This document shows positions 47,601 to 56,387 of a stretch of 64,000 nucleotides of DNA, piece after piece. The stretch is taken from positions 1,301,501 to 1,365,500 of the forward strand of contig JAJGOT010000091.1 in the NCBI GenBank assembly GCA_022457155.1, read 5' to 3'. A program made the translations under genes and the position numbers. Under the pieces are notes generated by a model. That model was not told the DNA's origin. It was given only the letters and a program-made list of their open reading frames with translations, and searched no databases. Source of the stretch: Cladopsammia gracilis (Eukaryota; Cnidaria; Anthozoa; Scleractinia; Dendrophylliidae). Each line of letters opens with the position of its first letter. The first letter of the stretch is position 1.

Positions 47601-50600
47601 GGTTCAAATTTTTCTTTGATTTGAAAATTTTCAAACCAGTTGATTCATTATCATATTCTGATACAAAGGAAACAAAAATCAAACTGGTTTAAAAAATTAT
47701 AAACCAAAGAAAAATTTGAACCACAACAGTTATGTGCCACCTGTATGTTCCCTAATGCCTCCCTTACCCTACTGAGTCTTGACACTGCTAATTGAACACA
47801 GCCTTTGTAGTCATCAGCATAATACTGGACAACACCTTGAATAAGGCTGGCTGCAGAAGTCACCACACCCTGTCCAAAAAGAAACAAGATCAAACATTCT
47901 TACAAAAAAATGAAAGACCAGGAAAAATGACAGCCATTAGGACTTGTGCACACTTTGGAGACTCATTGGGAAGGGGATGGGGGGAATACAATAACAGTAA
48001 TTCCCTGGGGTTTTTATGCTGTAGAAGTAGGTTCTAACATTTCAGAGTCCATGATAAAAATATTAATTTTAAAGTGCAACTATACAAATGAAAGCTATGT
48101 ATTTCTTATGCAGTACAAGGTGGTTCTAACATTTGAATACGTGGATACAATCCTCAAGCATAACAACTACCAAGTAGTACTTTCTGGTGGTGTTGCTCCT
48201 TACAGTTCCAAAGCTGAATTGATTTTATAAATTTTATGCAAATGAACTGATCATTCTGTAAACTTAGTTATCCCTAACAGGAAACCCGTAAAGGCTGATT
48301 TACACGGTACAACTTTATTGCATACGACATGCTTACACCATGCTTACAACATGACTTGAGTTGATTTGCACCAAACAATTCATGTGGTAAGAATGTCATA
48401 AGCTTGGTTTGAGCGTGTCGCATGCGACAAAGTTGTACTGTCTAAATTGGCCTTAAGACAACTTACCAAATGCTTGTCATTTAGCAACTGTACAATCCTT
48501 GAAGTCCACTCCCCAGGTGGCAATATGTCATGTTTTAGCCGGAAAAGCTTCAAAACACAAAGAGCTGCACACTGCTTGACACTGTCATTTGTGTCTGGAG
48601 AAACTAACAGCTTAGGAACTTCCTTTCCAACTGCATCAACCATTTCTTCATTACCGATATTTGCTATGCACTGTAGTGCAAGACAGACATTGATGGGGTT
48701 ACGACTGGACAGGTCATTCTTGATGCTTTGGATTATCAGCTTGATTAGCTCACTGTTAGCGCTTACAAGGACTGAAATAAAGAGGTAACCCTGCAGACAA
48801 CAAAATAAAATATTGTAACCATTGATCTTCAAGTTAACAATGACAGCTATCTACAGGAGAATTTAAGTTTTAATAGTGAAACTACACATGTGCTGATTTA
48901 ACCTTGAAATCCAAATTGTTCCAAATCATCTCTATTTAAGCATACAGACTGATCTGATTGACATGGAAAAAACATATTGAATTCATGTATTATTTTACCT
49001 TTTGAACAAAGGACTTAAATTTTAAGGGGAAAAATCAGCATATTACTTTTTCCTATAAAGCGATTAAGAACCAACTCAAGCTTGTTTGGGACAATCCGGA
49101 TTTCAAGACCAAATTTATCCTTACACATATCATTTAAAGCAAGAAACATAAATTATATTGAGCATAAAAAATCTTTCAGGCAAAGGCTCTATAGCAGGGA
49201 GATTGAACTTTAGGGGTGAAGAATTTGCTCTCTTGAGATACTGTACTGTTAGATTTCCAATATTTTACAAAGCAGATTTTAAAGCCTTTCAATTTATTAT
49301 AAATGTGGCCCTATAACATGCACATGTATGATCACAGCTGCCAAAAAGAAAGAGACAGTTGACTATTCAACAGTAGAATAAATTTGCAGGACACATTAAA
49401 GAAGCAGGATGCAGTATTTAGTATTATTAAATACTGGATGTAAAATCTAACAACAATTTGATTTTCAAGAAAAGTGCTTGATAAATGACAGGAATCTATT
49501 GGGAACTACCAATGACAAACATGGAAAGGGCATTACAACATGTCCATTAATCTTGAAAACAGTGGATTTATATGGTATATTTTCTAAGTAATTGTTTTTA
49601 CTCGAAATAAACTCAAGCTCAAAAGGGTCTGACACAGATAGATAGTAACCTTTATTTATGCAGGGTAACCCATTCAGAAAATGAAAAAGAAAAGAAAATG
49701 AAAGGAAATATTTATTGCATTTACACATGTACATGACAGTTACATGAGCAAATACCCAAGGAACATATAAATATGCACACAACATACTGTAATTAATATA
49801 CATGTAACTGTTGCGAAACAGAATTGTAGTCTGTTAATGCCAGAAATAAAATTGAATAGCCTTGAATTCGTGGATCTAGAGCAACTAGCTATGGCTTCTT
49901 CAAATTAGAGACTACATTATAGTTGGCTTCACACCGGCATAATAAATATAAGCTTAAGTACAGTGTTTTCATTCTTTATACTACGACAAAATAGAAGTTA
50001 GTAGAGCAGGCTCCTGTCTAGTGAAGGTCGCCATTTTCGATTCCTTTCCATGCACTCCAATCCTAAATTGCGACTTGCTGCCTTGCTACAATTTTATAAG
50101 ATCACGATTCGAATCAACTGTAAGGAAATCAAAGTTTTAATCGGGTTTAATCCTCTCGTAAAAACTTCGTGCTCCATTCTTTAAATTAGTGGGAACTACA
50201 AGTTGTTTCTTACATAAAGCGGCAAAACAGCAAAGTAAACATTCTAAAGGTTATTAAAACAAAACGAAATTATATAAAAGTTTAGGAATATACGTACTAT
50301 CTGCTTTTCTGTGTACTTGTTCGACGAGAGAAGATTTACGGCTTCCATGTGACCGAAGTCGATGTCGTGTCCCAGTAGGAATATAAACAGAAGCTTGCAG
50401 ACGTATTTCTTCTTTTGGTACCCATCTAACTGCTTGTCACCTTGAAAGTAAAATAAAACGAGAAATATTTCAAGCGGCAAAAGCGGGCTCAAATTATAGG
50501 ACTCGCTTTTTAATTAATGTGGTGAGAGGACTTGGGTTATTAGTGGGCCAAAATTAGCTACCGTCAACTCGCATATAAATGTACACAAACTCACCCTTGA

Positions 50601-50934
50601 ATTTGTTCCTAATATTTGCAAGTTCCTTGTTTATTCGTTTCATTTCAGCTTCTTTAGATTTACCTGAAACATCAATGCAAGCATGTTAGAATATCGTGAA
50701 GGACCTATTCAAAATACTGTGGTGAAGTGAAGCGGCAAAAATCAATCGATCACTGGAAAATTCAGCTAAACGGAATCGAATTCAACACACGTGTCAAATG
50801 CCAGAAACTGACATAAAAATCAAATCAATTCGGGTACTTTAGAAACGTGAAAATGTCTTAATTTACTTACAGTTCCTAATATCAGAAATAAACACGGCTA
50901 AGCCACGCATTCCCTCTCCCTTTACAGCCGGCAT
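25861..50934 (-). CDS. AP2A: AP-2 complex subunit alpha (alpha-adaptin), 25 coding exons
   Basis: Large subunit of the plasma-membrane clathrin adaptor AP-2; it binds PtdIns(4,5)P2 and dileucine cargo through its trunk and recruits endocytic accessory proteins through its ear. Coding exons, in transcript order: 50871-50934, 50595-50663, 50298-50440, 48467-48790, 47768-47869, 46143-46251, 45334-45395, 45116-45204, 44470-44541, 43456-43552, 43023-43160, 42625-42732, 41630-41802, 41343-41472, 38122-38223, 37369-37533, 35817-35859, 34785-34941, 32590-32672, 31197-31286, 30010-30133, 28825-28941, 28112-28181, 27886-28020, 25861-25938. They sum to 2844 nt and stay in frame through every junction, giving 947 residues, close to the 940-980 of vertebrate alpha subunits. 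The start [20 protein letters not shown] is the family N-terminus; the last exon ends LVDQF-stop. Introns are GT-AG except intron 20 (AT-AC). No frameshift or internal stop was seen, so it looks functional. Exons were found by eye from family conservation; UTRs were not placed. Confidence 0.96.
26036..26202. mobile_element. Fold-back MITE in AP2A intron 24
   Basis: AATAACCCTTTTCTTGGTTAAC... pairs with ...GTTAACCGTGAAAAGGGCTATT. Arms of about 70 bp; it lies 98 bp above the last coding exon. Confidence 0.85.
26550..26929. mobile_element. Element with short inverted ends in AP2A intron 24
   Basis: ACCGCGGTCAAACG pairs perfectly with CGTTTGACCGCGGT 366 bp apart; the interior is AT-rich and non-coding. 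Confidence 0.55.
27171..27760. repeat. 105-bp minisatellite, six units, AP2A intron 24
   Basis: The landmark GTGTGACCATTCA recurs at 27171, 27275, 27381, 27485, 27591 and 27696. Units also share AAAGCTACTGAGTAGTACTT, CTGTGGTACTGTTTATTAT and GTACAAGGTGGTTGTGA. The last two units are the most diverged. The array ends 126 bp below the donor of exon 24. Confidence 0.92.
28560..28625 (-). repeat. tRNA-like SINE fragment, AP2A intron 22
   Basis: The minus strand shows GGTGGTACTCTGGTACGG and a B box GGTTCAACCCCGAG; the arms are not fully paired. It is a remnant of a tRNA-derived repeat. Confidence 0.4.
28996..29048. repeat. Short perfect hairpin of GTAATGTAGT repeats
   Basis: GCAGTGTAATGTAGTGTAAT... 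folds against CACACTACATTACACTGC. It lies 55 bp above exon 22 (in the acceptor-side intron). Confidence 0.8.
29548..29807. mobile_element. Fold-back MITE, AP2A intron 21
   Basis: TATATACAGCTGTTTCGAGAAAGGTTG pairs with CAACCTTTCTCGAGACAGCTGTATATA; AAAGTGCACGCG also pairs with CGTGCACTTTT. Confidence 0.82.
30134..31196 (-). other. U12-type (AT-AC) intron in AP2A
   Basis: Read on the minus strand, the intron begins ATATCCTTT directly after the phase-1 base that ends exon 20 and finishes with TTCCTTAACTCAAAGCAC before exon 21. ATATCCTT is the minor-spliceosome 5' site consensus and TTCCTTAAC is the U12 branch-point consensus; the putative branch A lies 10 nt from the AC end, in the normal range. 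No GT donor gives an open frame here: extending exon 20 runs into TGA within a few codons, and extending exon 21 upstream meets TAA. The AT-AC junction restores [20 protein letters not shown], matching the family spacing. Confidence 0.92.
31315..31772. repeat. Dispersed repeat with terminal hairpin, AP2A intron 19 (copy 1)
   Basis: About 430 bp is shared with 43817-44261 in the same orientation: GCTGGAGTTTTTGTCAATAC, CATCTAACAAACAAACTGTT, CATTGCACTGTTGCCC and the end hairpin. The hairpin at 31644-31772 has arms CACTTAATGACTGATCCCTC / GGGACCAGTCATTAAGTG and an inner GTTTCCCGAGAATCTCGAT pair. It begins 28 bp above exon 20. Confidence 0.85.
31804..32096. mobile_element. Fold-back element, AP2A intron 19
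   Basis: CAGGGCTGCAAATAA pairs with TTATTTGCAGCCCTG. The interior carries GGTCATCGGACAATGGCCGACC-like words on one side and GTCGGACATACGTCC on the other. Confidence 0.75.
33068..33364. mobile_element. Fold-back MITE, AP2A intron 18
   Basis: CTTACTGCGCCTTTCAATAAC...CCACCAATGGTTGCG pairs with CGCAACCATTGGTGG...GTTATTGAAAGGCGCAGTTAA; arms of about 80 bp. Confidence 0.87.
33520..34590. repeat. Possible inverted-end element around the SINE (CGTATAAGCC tips)
   Basis: CGACGTATAAGCCGCACTGG near 33530 and GTGTGGCTTATATGCCAG near 34557 are approximately inverse, each next to AGATAAGCC words. The long gap contains the SINE. Confidence 0.4.
33774..34063 (+). mobile_element. tRNA-derived SINE with 14-bp target duplication, AP2A intron 18
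   Basis: The head folds as a tRNA: GGCGGCA pairs with TGCCGTC as acceptor stem, TGGTGTAGTGGTTAGCG is the A box, GGTGGTTCGAAGCC the B box, and the anticodon-loop position reads TTC. A body with GTGTATAAATGGGTACCAGC and CATCCCATCCAGGGGGG follows. Perfect direct repeats ACATGTTTTTATTT flank it at 33760-33773 and 34064-34077. Confidence 0.9.
34785..37533 (-). CDS. AP2A: AP2A hinge and start of ear, coding exons 16-18
   Basis: Exon 16 (37369-37533) carries the conserved junction [20 protein letters not shown] and then a lysine/glutamate-rich, probably disordered hinge (LKKKKQEK...[11 protein letters not shown]). Exon 17 (35817-35859) is only 43 nt and adds [14 protein letters not shown]. Exon 18 (34785-34941) moves through DLIGAGPAP into [12 protein letters not shown], the segment that precedes the ear in vertebrate alpha. 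The hinge is shorter and more proline/valine-rich than in vertebrates, as expected for the fastest-evolving part of the protein. The 43-nt exon 17 begins in phase 0 and ends in phase 1, and the open frame is preserved only if it is included; it could be alternatively spliced only with a frame change. Confidence 0.9.
35134..35354. mobile_element. Fold-back MITE, AP2A intron 17
   Basis: CAGTCCCCTATTTTTCCATG pairs with CGGGAAAATAGGGGACTG; the inner arms GCTGGGGAGAG / CTCTCCCCAG also pair. Confidence 0.82.
37190..37355. repeat. Dispersed diverged copy of the 105-bp unit, AP2A intron 16
   Basis: It contains TCAAGGTGGTTATGAC, TTCAAATGAAAGCTACTGGG and TACTTTTCTGTGGTCCT, all recognisable from the 27-kb array, in the same orientation. 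It ends about 14 bp below exon 16. Confidence 0.75.
38122..50934 (-). CDS. AP2A: AP2A trunk domain, coding exons 1-15 (residues 1-594)
   Basis: These fifteen exons encode the alpha-solenoid trunk that packs against the sigma and mu subunits in the AP-2 core. Visible landmarks: the basic patch [13 protein letters not shown] at about residues 51-63, corresponding to the phosphoinositide-binding lysines of vertebrate alpha; [18 protein letters not shown] at 66-83; GYLFISVLV opening exon 4; LAVSRLSR at the end of exon 5; [16 protein letters not shown] in exon 9; [13 protein letters not shown] in exon 11; and [17 protein letters not shown] in exon 13. Exon lengths and phases are self-consistent (for example exon 4 is exactly 108 codons). 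Differences from vertebrates are conservative and spread evenly. Intron 3 (48791-50297) and intron 14 (38224-41342) are the longest here; the second contains a 2-kb inverted repeat and a SINE. Confidence 0.95.
38546..38836 (-). mobile_element. tRNA-derived SINE, same family, opposite strand, AP2A intron 14
   Basis: Reverse complement of the SINE family at 33774 over its full length (head ending GTGGTCTAGTGGTTAGCACG on this strand). Flanking direct repeats GGTCACACCTTAG (38533-38545) and GGTCACGCCTTAG (38837-38849) differ at one base, so it is older than, or as old as, the other copy. Confidence 0.9.
39279..41295. mobile_element. 2.0-kb inverted-repeat element, AP2A intron 14
   Basis: TTAAGGAGGCTCGTACCCAT at the left pairs with ATGGGTACGAGCCTCCTTAA at the right. 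Left arm 39279 to about 40158; right arm about 40508-41295, which lacks about 90 bp present on the left (about 39660-39755). Arms agree at roughly nine in ten positions by eye; the centre is about 350 bp. No transposase-like protein was found. The right end is 47 bp from exon 14. Confidence 0.87.
43817..44261. repeat. Dispersed repeat with terminal hairpin, AP2A intron 9 (copy 2)
   Basis: Same element as 31315-31772. The hairpin occupies 44124-44261. Differences from copy 1 are scattered substitutions, with C-to-T and G-to-A common. Confidence 0.85.
47597..47726. mobile_element. Fold-back MITE, AP2A intron 5
   Basis: TTGTGGTTCAAATTTTTCTTTG pairs with CAAAGAAAAATTTGAACCACAA, and AAACCAGTTGA / TCAAACTGGTTT pair inside. 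It ends 41 bp below exon 5. Confidence 0.85.
48060..48205. repeat. Dispersed diverged copy of the 105-bp unit, AP2A intron 4
   Basis: ACAAATGAAAGCTATG, GTACAAGGTGGTTCTAACAT, GTGGATACAATCCTCAAGCA and AGTAGTACTTTCTGGTGGTG match the array in order and orientation. Confidence 0.75.
48288..48453. mobile_element. Fold-back MITE, AP2A intron 4 (AAGGCTGATTTA family, copy 1)
   Basis: TAAAGGCTGATTTACACGGTACAACTT pairs imperfectly with AAGTTGTACTGTCTAAATTGGCCTTA. It ends only 13 bp below the donor of exon 4. Confidence 0.8.
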
Positions 50935-51626
50935 CTTGGCTTATAACTGGTATAAAGTTCCACTGCAATATCAATGTCTTGAACCTGACACAGCCCACTT
51001 CTACAAGTACCCTTGCCACGGAACTAATGCACGTGTAACTTCACCAAATTACTATTCACAGCGTTGTTAATCGGACCGTGTGATTGCAGTGATGGAGAAA
51101 GCTGACTACAGCTGCCGTAACCGGGTCAGAAAGGTGATTATTTGCTGCTGTATATCTAGCTAAATTGTACACGGAAGATGGCAGCCGCCATCAAACGATC
51201 TTCAGAGCGAGGCCAAGGAGTCGGCGCCCACACTACCATATAAGATGCGGTCAGCGAAAATGTCACGTAAGCAAGAGTTCTCTTTGTAAGAAGTCATGAA
51301 TGATGCATGTATGTTTACCACATTACATTTTGCGGGTCTTGCGGAATTTTTTGACGATCGCCCAAAAAATAGATCCCGCAAAAAAATCAATTTTATAAAA
51401 ACGATTTTTTTTATACATCTAATCAAAAACGTTGTCGAGAAAAAAGCATAGACCATAAACGATACGACGGTCATGATTTATACTTTTTACCCGACAACGG
51501 CATTTTTTAATCAGGCGTATATATTGATGATTATCACTTACATGCACACTTATACTTAAACGGAAAATTGGGCGATAGCGAAGCCGTTCGAGGGCATTCA
51601 TACCTTGGGTGCCAGAGGGCCTTCTC
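50935..51626. other. AP2A 5' flank, no other gene seen
   Basis: The sequence above the AP2A start should hold its 5' UTR and promoter. I see no TATA box near the start; the immediate leader reads TTATAAGCCAAG before the ATG on the minus strand. 51200-51600 contains only short spurious ORFs. Transcription start not determined. Confidence 0.4.
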
Positions 51627-51636
51627 GTGCTCTCAT

Positions 51637-51787
51637 AGCCTGCGTAGCAAGCGTTCCCGTACGAACGAATTTTTCTGCATTCTGGCCGCGCGAAAATTGG
51701 GGCGAGAGCAAAAAAATCGGCGGACGGGGGTGGGAGTGGGGAGATGAGGGAACGCTTGCCTGCAAACCCCACGATTTTGAAAAACGC
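51637..51787. repeat. Left inverted end of the composite element (also a stand-alone MITE type)
   Basis: It begins AGCCTGCGTAGCAAGCG and ends ATTTTGAAAAACGCC. It contains its own internal inverted pair (AGCAAGCGTTCCC / GGGAACGCTTGCCTGC), so a single end can fold back on itself. Confidence 0.8.
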
Positions 51788-51910
51788 CGTTCGTCCACGA
51801 ACGGGGCTCCTGATTGGTGCGGTGTGGTCACCTTGAGTGACAGGTTTGACAGGTAGCTATCAAATTTTCACGCAAAATATTTTGAGCGTGCGAGCTCGGA
51901 GATCATGTGA

Positions 51911-52291
51911 AAGATTTTGAAACGTGTTTGACCGAAGTTTTGTCGGAGCTGAGCGAAGCGGGGGCTTGCTTTTATTTTGAAAACGGAACAAGAAAGGGCA
52001 ATGCGCCATCTTTTTAACGGCAAGGATTTAATGGCCGTATTGCCAACAGGATTCGGCAAGAGTTTAATTTTTCAGTTGTTTGTTATGATGTGCGGAGTGC
52101 GAAGTAAAAGGCAAGGAGGTACAGGCTATTCCAGTATTATTCAGTGTTATTTCTCCATTGCAAAGCATTATCGGGATCCAATCAAAGAGGTAAATTGTAT
52201 GGGGATGACGGTGTGCGATTTAAATGAAAAACTGAACTGCTTGGACGATATACACAAAGGGAAATTTGGAAGAACGCACGTATTTAATTAG
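51911..52291 (+). pseudogene. RecQ-like DEAD/DEAH helicase fragment (Walker A region)
   Basis: The frame opened at 51977 reads KTEQERAMRHLFNGKDLMAV then LPTGFGKSLIFQLFV, an unmistakable RecQ-type motif 0/motif I (Walker A as TGFGKS). Before it, another frame reads VKDFETCLTEVLSELSEAG, the expected N-terminal flank, so a 1-nt frame break lies near 51975. Later the frame passes through IKEVNCMGMTVCDLNEKLNC, but the residues between motif I and this point are scrambled by a compensating pair of frameshifts near 52150-52180. The homology stops at about 52265, before motif II (DEAH). It is a non-functional gene fragment inside the composite element. Confidence 0.82.
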
Positions 52292-53167
52292 TCAAAGTTA
52301 CACAAGGATTTCCTCGCTTAAATGTAAAGGCACGGAAAGAAAACAATACGTACCTTATTCCTCTATTAATAATAGGCCAGGAAATGTTTTTCTTAGACTT
52401 GAGTAGACCCGTTGAAAAAAATTATCGTGGTTTAGTTTGACTGTTGTCGTCCATGCCGGTTTGTAGTGATCGGTAAATTATGCCTATTTTAAATTAGTTG
52501 GATCGTTGGATCGATACAAAAAGGCGAGTCAAAAGCCAAATAATACCCAAATCCAGTCATTAAGGTTTAGACTTTCTCAAAAACTTAATTGACTCCAATT
52601 GACACCACGATTTCATCCCAAATTTTAAAGTTGAAAGTGATCTATTTCGGCGGCTGTTTGTTTATATCAGCGTTTAATTGAAAGTGGCAAGTGTGGGAAG
52701 TGCATTTGTGGACCGATTCGAGTTTTATTTTGGTTACAGCAAAATATAAGATGAAATGAAGCTGAATGAATTGTGCTCCTACCATAAAAAAGTCAGAAAA
52801 TAGCGAGGAAAGCGAAGATTGATTTTGAACTAGAAATAATATAACCGTAAACAAACACAGCAGTACAGTCGCGCGCTGAGTAGTTGAGCTGAGAAGTGTT
52901 ATCTTTTTATAAGCGGGAATTATTTCACCGGCTCTGTTAACCGGTGTTGGATTCAATAAGTCAAAGCAAGCAAATATACGGATATTTCTTCTAATTTAAG
53001 TCGGCATTGTGTTGAAATGGCGAGAAGGTTTATTGATTCCATGAATCTGTAAAGCCGTTTACGAATTCGAAACGGAAGTAAAATTCTACATCCGGTAATC
53101 TGTAATTGGCTTATTTGTTGACAAGCTGTCAATCGGCAAATGAAATCAACCGTGACAAATAGGTGGG

Positions 53168-53318
53168 CGTTTTTCAAAATCGTGGGGTTTGCAGGCAAGC
53201 GTTCCCTCATCTCCCCACTCCCACCCCCGTCCGCCGATTTTTTTGCTCTCGCCCCAATTTTCGCGCGGCCAGAATGCGGAAAAATTCGTTCGTACGGGAA
53301 CGCTTGCTACGCAGGCTA
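53168..53318. repeat. Right inverted end of the composite element
   Basis: Reverse complement of 51637-51787 with very few differences. ORFs that appear here on either strand simply mirror those of the left end and are not genes. Confidence 0.8.
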
Positions 53319-54966
53319 GTGCTCTCATCTCTCTCATATCACACATCTCTCATGTCAAGGTCTATCCATCATGGTAAATCAAAGTGCTCTTGGCCAAGGG
53401 TTCTCTCGCGGCTTTTCCGCCAGTCCGATCTCACCTCTCTGACAATTGGCAGCTCTTGTCTGGTTAAGCCAGTGTCACTGGTCCTGATATAAGTAGTGTC
53501 ACTGGTCCTGATGTAAGTAGTGGCTGGACCACCTTTGGACCACGGACCATTGGACCATTTGCCATGAGACGGCTCCCAGAGTACTAGCCATGAAAAAAAA
53601 ATCCTTTTTGGCTCAAAAATTATTCCCAGCGAATTTTAATCTCCTTTTTCTGAGTATATGTGAGATTGGCTGCAGATCTTGGTAGAGTAATAAGCAGTTT
53701 GTCATGTCTTCTCTCCAAGACACGTTTAGAGCAGCAAGATCGCAATAGCCTTGTGTAGCGATCTAGTGGTTTCTCTAACTGCTTAGTGAGAGGGTCAAAC
53801 TCACTTACTAGTTACCTTTCTTTGCGTGAAATAAAAAGTAATAATAATAAAAATACACTAAATGAAAAATAAATGGACTGAGTGGAGTACAATTCGGGGA
53901 GTACTCTGGCGAGTAATTTCAAATCGACGGAGTGCGTAGCAATTCCCCCAGAATTGTACGACATGAAGTCCAATGGTATTAATTAATTGCTTCAATAACA
54001 AAATTCGAAATTAAAAAGTCTATGTGGGCATTTTGTAGGCAAAACGTCAAGGACATTTTCTATCAATTTGAAACAAGGATCAGGAGGGAAATAACAAAAA
54101 AGAATCCATTTAAGTGCATTCGATTGACGTGCGCGCAACCTCGTCCCCAGGACCTCCTCCGCTTTCAAAACGGGCGGAGGGAGGGGTGGGGGAGCGGAGC
54201 GTTGAAACACATATACAGTTCAGGTCAATTTACTAGGGAGGTGGAGATCAAAGAAAATGGTAAGAACCCTTTTCTACTAGACAGTCCAGAAATATCGCAT
54301 TTAGAAAAGAAAGACGAGCACAACTAGTCTGCGACTTAGCTGACGAAACCAGTTTAATACCTTGACAACGTTTTCAATAACAACAAATACAACCCAGACT
54401 AACGCAACATTTACAAAAACAACGAACCCCAACGATACCCTACAATTACAATAAAAAATACACCATGTTCGAGATAATATTACATCATCAATTTTACAAT
54501 AACTGTGTGAATTCCCGCGCGCTGATTGGCTCATTTCTATGGTCGATGAGAGTTTTTACAATAACTGTGCGAATTCTCGCGCGCTGATTGGCTAATTTTT
54601 ATTATCAACAAGAGTACAGACACATAAAACGATAAAACTGACGCTATCAGCGAAAGTTTTAACAAACTTGTCAGCGCTGCGCTTTTTGTGGCGAGAATTC
54701 TTTCACAAATCCAGAATTATTCAATGAGAAAATCGTCCAAAATAGATGAGATGAACCTCAAGAAGCTAAACACAACCTTAGAGCGGAAAGATGAAGATGT
54801 TTGTTAAGAATCCAGACCTGAAAATTGGCGGTGAGCAGGATTATAGTGCTGTGAGTCGCTGAAATAAGTTTTACCGGAGATGAACTGAACCGTGTTTCAA
54901 CGGATTATATTACAATGACTGTGCGAATTCTCGCGCGCTGATTGGCTAATTTTTATTATCAATTTA

Positions 54967-55152
54967 ACAAATTGACGTCAGTTTTTTTTGCGTCTGTCCT
55001 GTTATTGATGATAAAATTCGTCATAACATTGTCAAAGTGCTGTGGATCCACGAGCCGCAGGCGAGTGGATCCACAGCAAACTTTGACAATGTTATGACGA
55101 ATTTTATCATCAATAACAGGACAGACGCATAAAAAACTGACGTCAATTTGTT
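54967..55152. repeat. Hairpin P1
   Basis: AACAAATTGACGTCAG... pairs with ...CTGACGTCAATTTGTT almost perfectly over about 85 bp; the centre contains TGTGGATCCACGAGCCGCAG and its partner GAGTGGATCCACAGC. Confidence 0.9.
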
Positions 55153-56140
55153 TTTTACAATAACAAAACGCCAAAAGCGATGTTGAAATGAAGGAAGGAA
55201 ATGCAAGATGCGATCGCCACAAAACCAGAATTTCATAGCCATAATTCGGAGAAACACGGGCTCGTAAATTAAAAGTTTGAGTAGAGTAAGTCAGAAACAC
55301 ATAGAAAAATTGGAATTTTGAAACTAACCTTTATTCCGGTTAAAATTGTTCTCAAATAATCCGTTGAAACACGGTTCAGTTTACCTCCGGTAAAGCTTAT
55401 TTCAGCGACTCACAGCACTATAATCCTGCTCACCGTCAATTTTCAGGTCTGGATTCTCAACAAACATCTTCATCTTTCCGCTTTAAGGTTGTGTTTTAGC
55501 TTCTTGAGGTTCATCTCATCTATTTTGGACGATTTTCTCATTGAATAATTCTGGATTTGTGAAAGAATTCTCGCCACAAAAAGCGCAGCGCTGACAAGTT
55601 TGGAAAAACTTTCGCTGATGGCGTCAGTTTTATCGTTTTATGCGTCTGTACTCTTATTGATAATAAAAATTAGCCAATCAGCGCGCGAGAATTCGCACAG
55701 TTATTGTAAAAAAGAGTACAGACGCATAAAACGATAAAACTGACGCCATCAGCGAAAGTTTTTCCAAACTTGTCAGCGCTGCGCTTTTTGTGGCGAGAAT
55801 CCTTTCACAAATCCAGAATTATTCAATGAGAAAATCGTCCAAAATAGATGAGATGAACCTCAAGAAGCTAAAACACAACCTTAAAGCGGAAAGATGAAGA
55901 TGTTTGTTGAGAATCCAGACCGTGTTTCAACGGATTATTTGAGAACAATTTTACCGGAATAAAGGTTAGTTTCAAAATTCTAATTTTTCTATGTGTTCCT
56001 GACTTACTCTACTCAAACTTCTAATTTACGAGCCCGTGTTTCTCTGAAGTATGGCTATGAAATTCTGGTTTTGTGGCGATCGCATCTTGCATTTCCTTCC
56101 TTCGTTTCAACATCAGCTTTGGCGTTTTGTTATTGTAAAT

Positions 56141-56308
56141 TTAACAAATTGACGTCAGTTTTTTATGCGTCTGTCCTGTTATTGATGATAAAATTCGTCA
56201 TAACATTGTCAAAGTTTGCTGTGGATCCACAGCACTTTGACAATGTTATGACGAATTTTATCATCAATAACAGGACAGACGCATAAAAAACTGACGTCAA
56301 TTTGTTAA
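56141..56308. repeat. Hairpin P2
   Basis: Same arms as P1 with a smaller centre (GCTGTGGATCCACAGC); arms of about 78 bp pair nearly perfectly. Confidence 0.9.
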
Positions 56309-56387
56309 ATAGACCATGGGAAAATGCGGTCGATTTGTTAAATATTGTATATAATAAAAAGTAATAAATAAAAAATTAAATTAAAAC

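Larger units (their letters stand above)
51637..53318. mobile_element. Composite TIR element carrying a RecQ-like helicase fragment
   Basis: Ends are 151-bp inverted copies (51637-51787 and 53168-53318) that begin AGCCTGCGTAGCAAGCGTTC and match almost base for base. The unit is flanked by perfect 10-bp direct repeats GTGCTCTCAT at 51627-51636 and 53319-53328, which look like a target-site duplication made when the whole 1.68 kb moved as one. The interior holds a broken helicase fragment and about 870 bp of unassigned sequence. A 9-10-bp duplication is typical of Mutator-like elements, 8 bp of hAT; I cannot assign a superfamily. Confidence 0.8.
54490..56308. repeat. Palindrome cluster of three inverted units and two hairpins
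   Basis: Order: partial unit A in direct sense (54490-54960), hairpin P1 (54967-55152), unit B inverted (55153-55710), unit C in direct sense (55711-56140), hairpin P2 (56141-56308). All three units share CGCGCGCTGATTGGCTAA and/or GTACAGACGCATAAAACG and CAGCGCTGCGCTTTTTGTGG. B and C form one large fold-back with a 53-nt loop (55658-55710). C lacks a block present in A and B. No protein is encoded. Confidence 0.85.

Noticed and set aside
53163..53492. 109-codon ORF over the right end of the composite element
   Set aside because: The same peptide appears in opposite orientation at the left end; it is translation of an inverted repeat.
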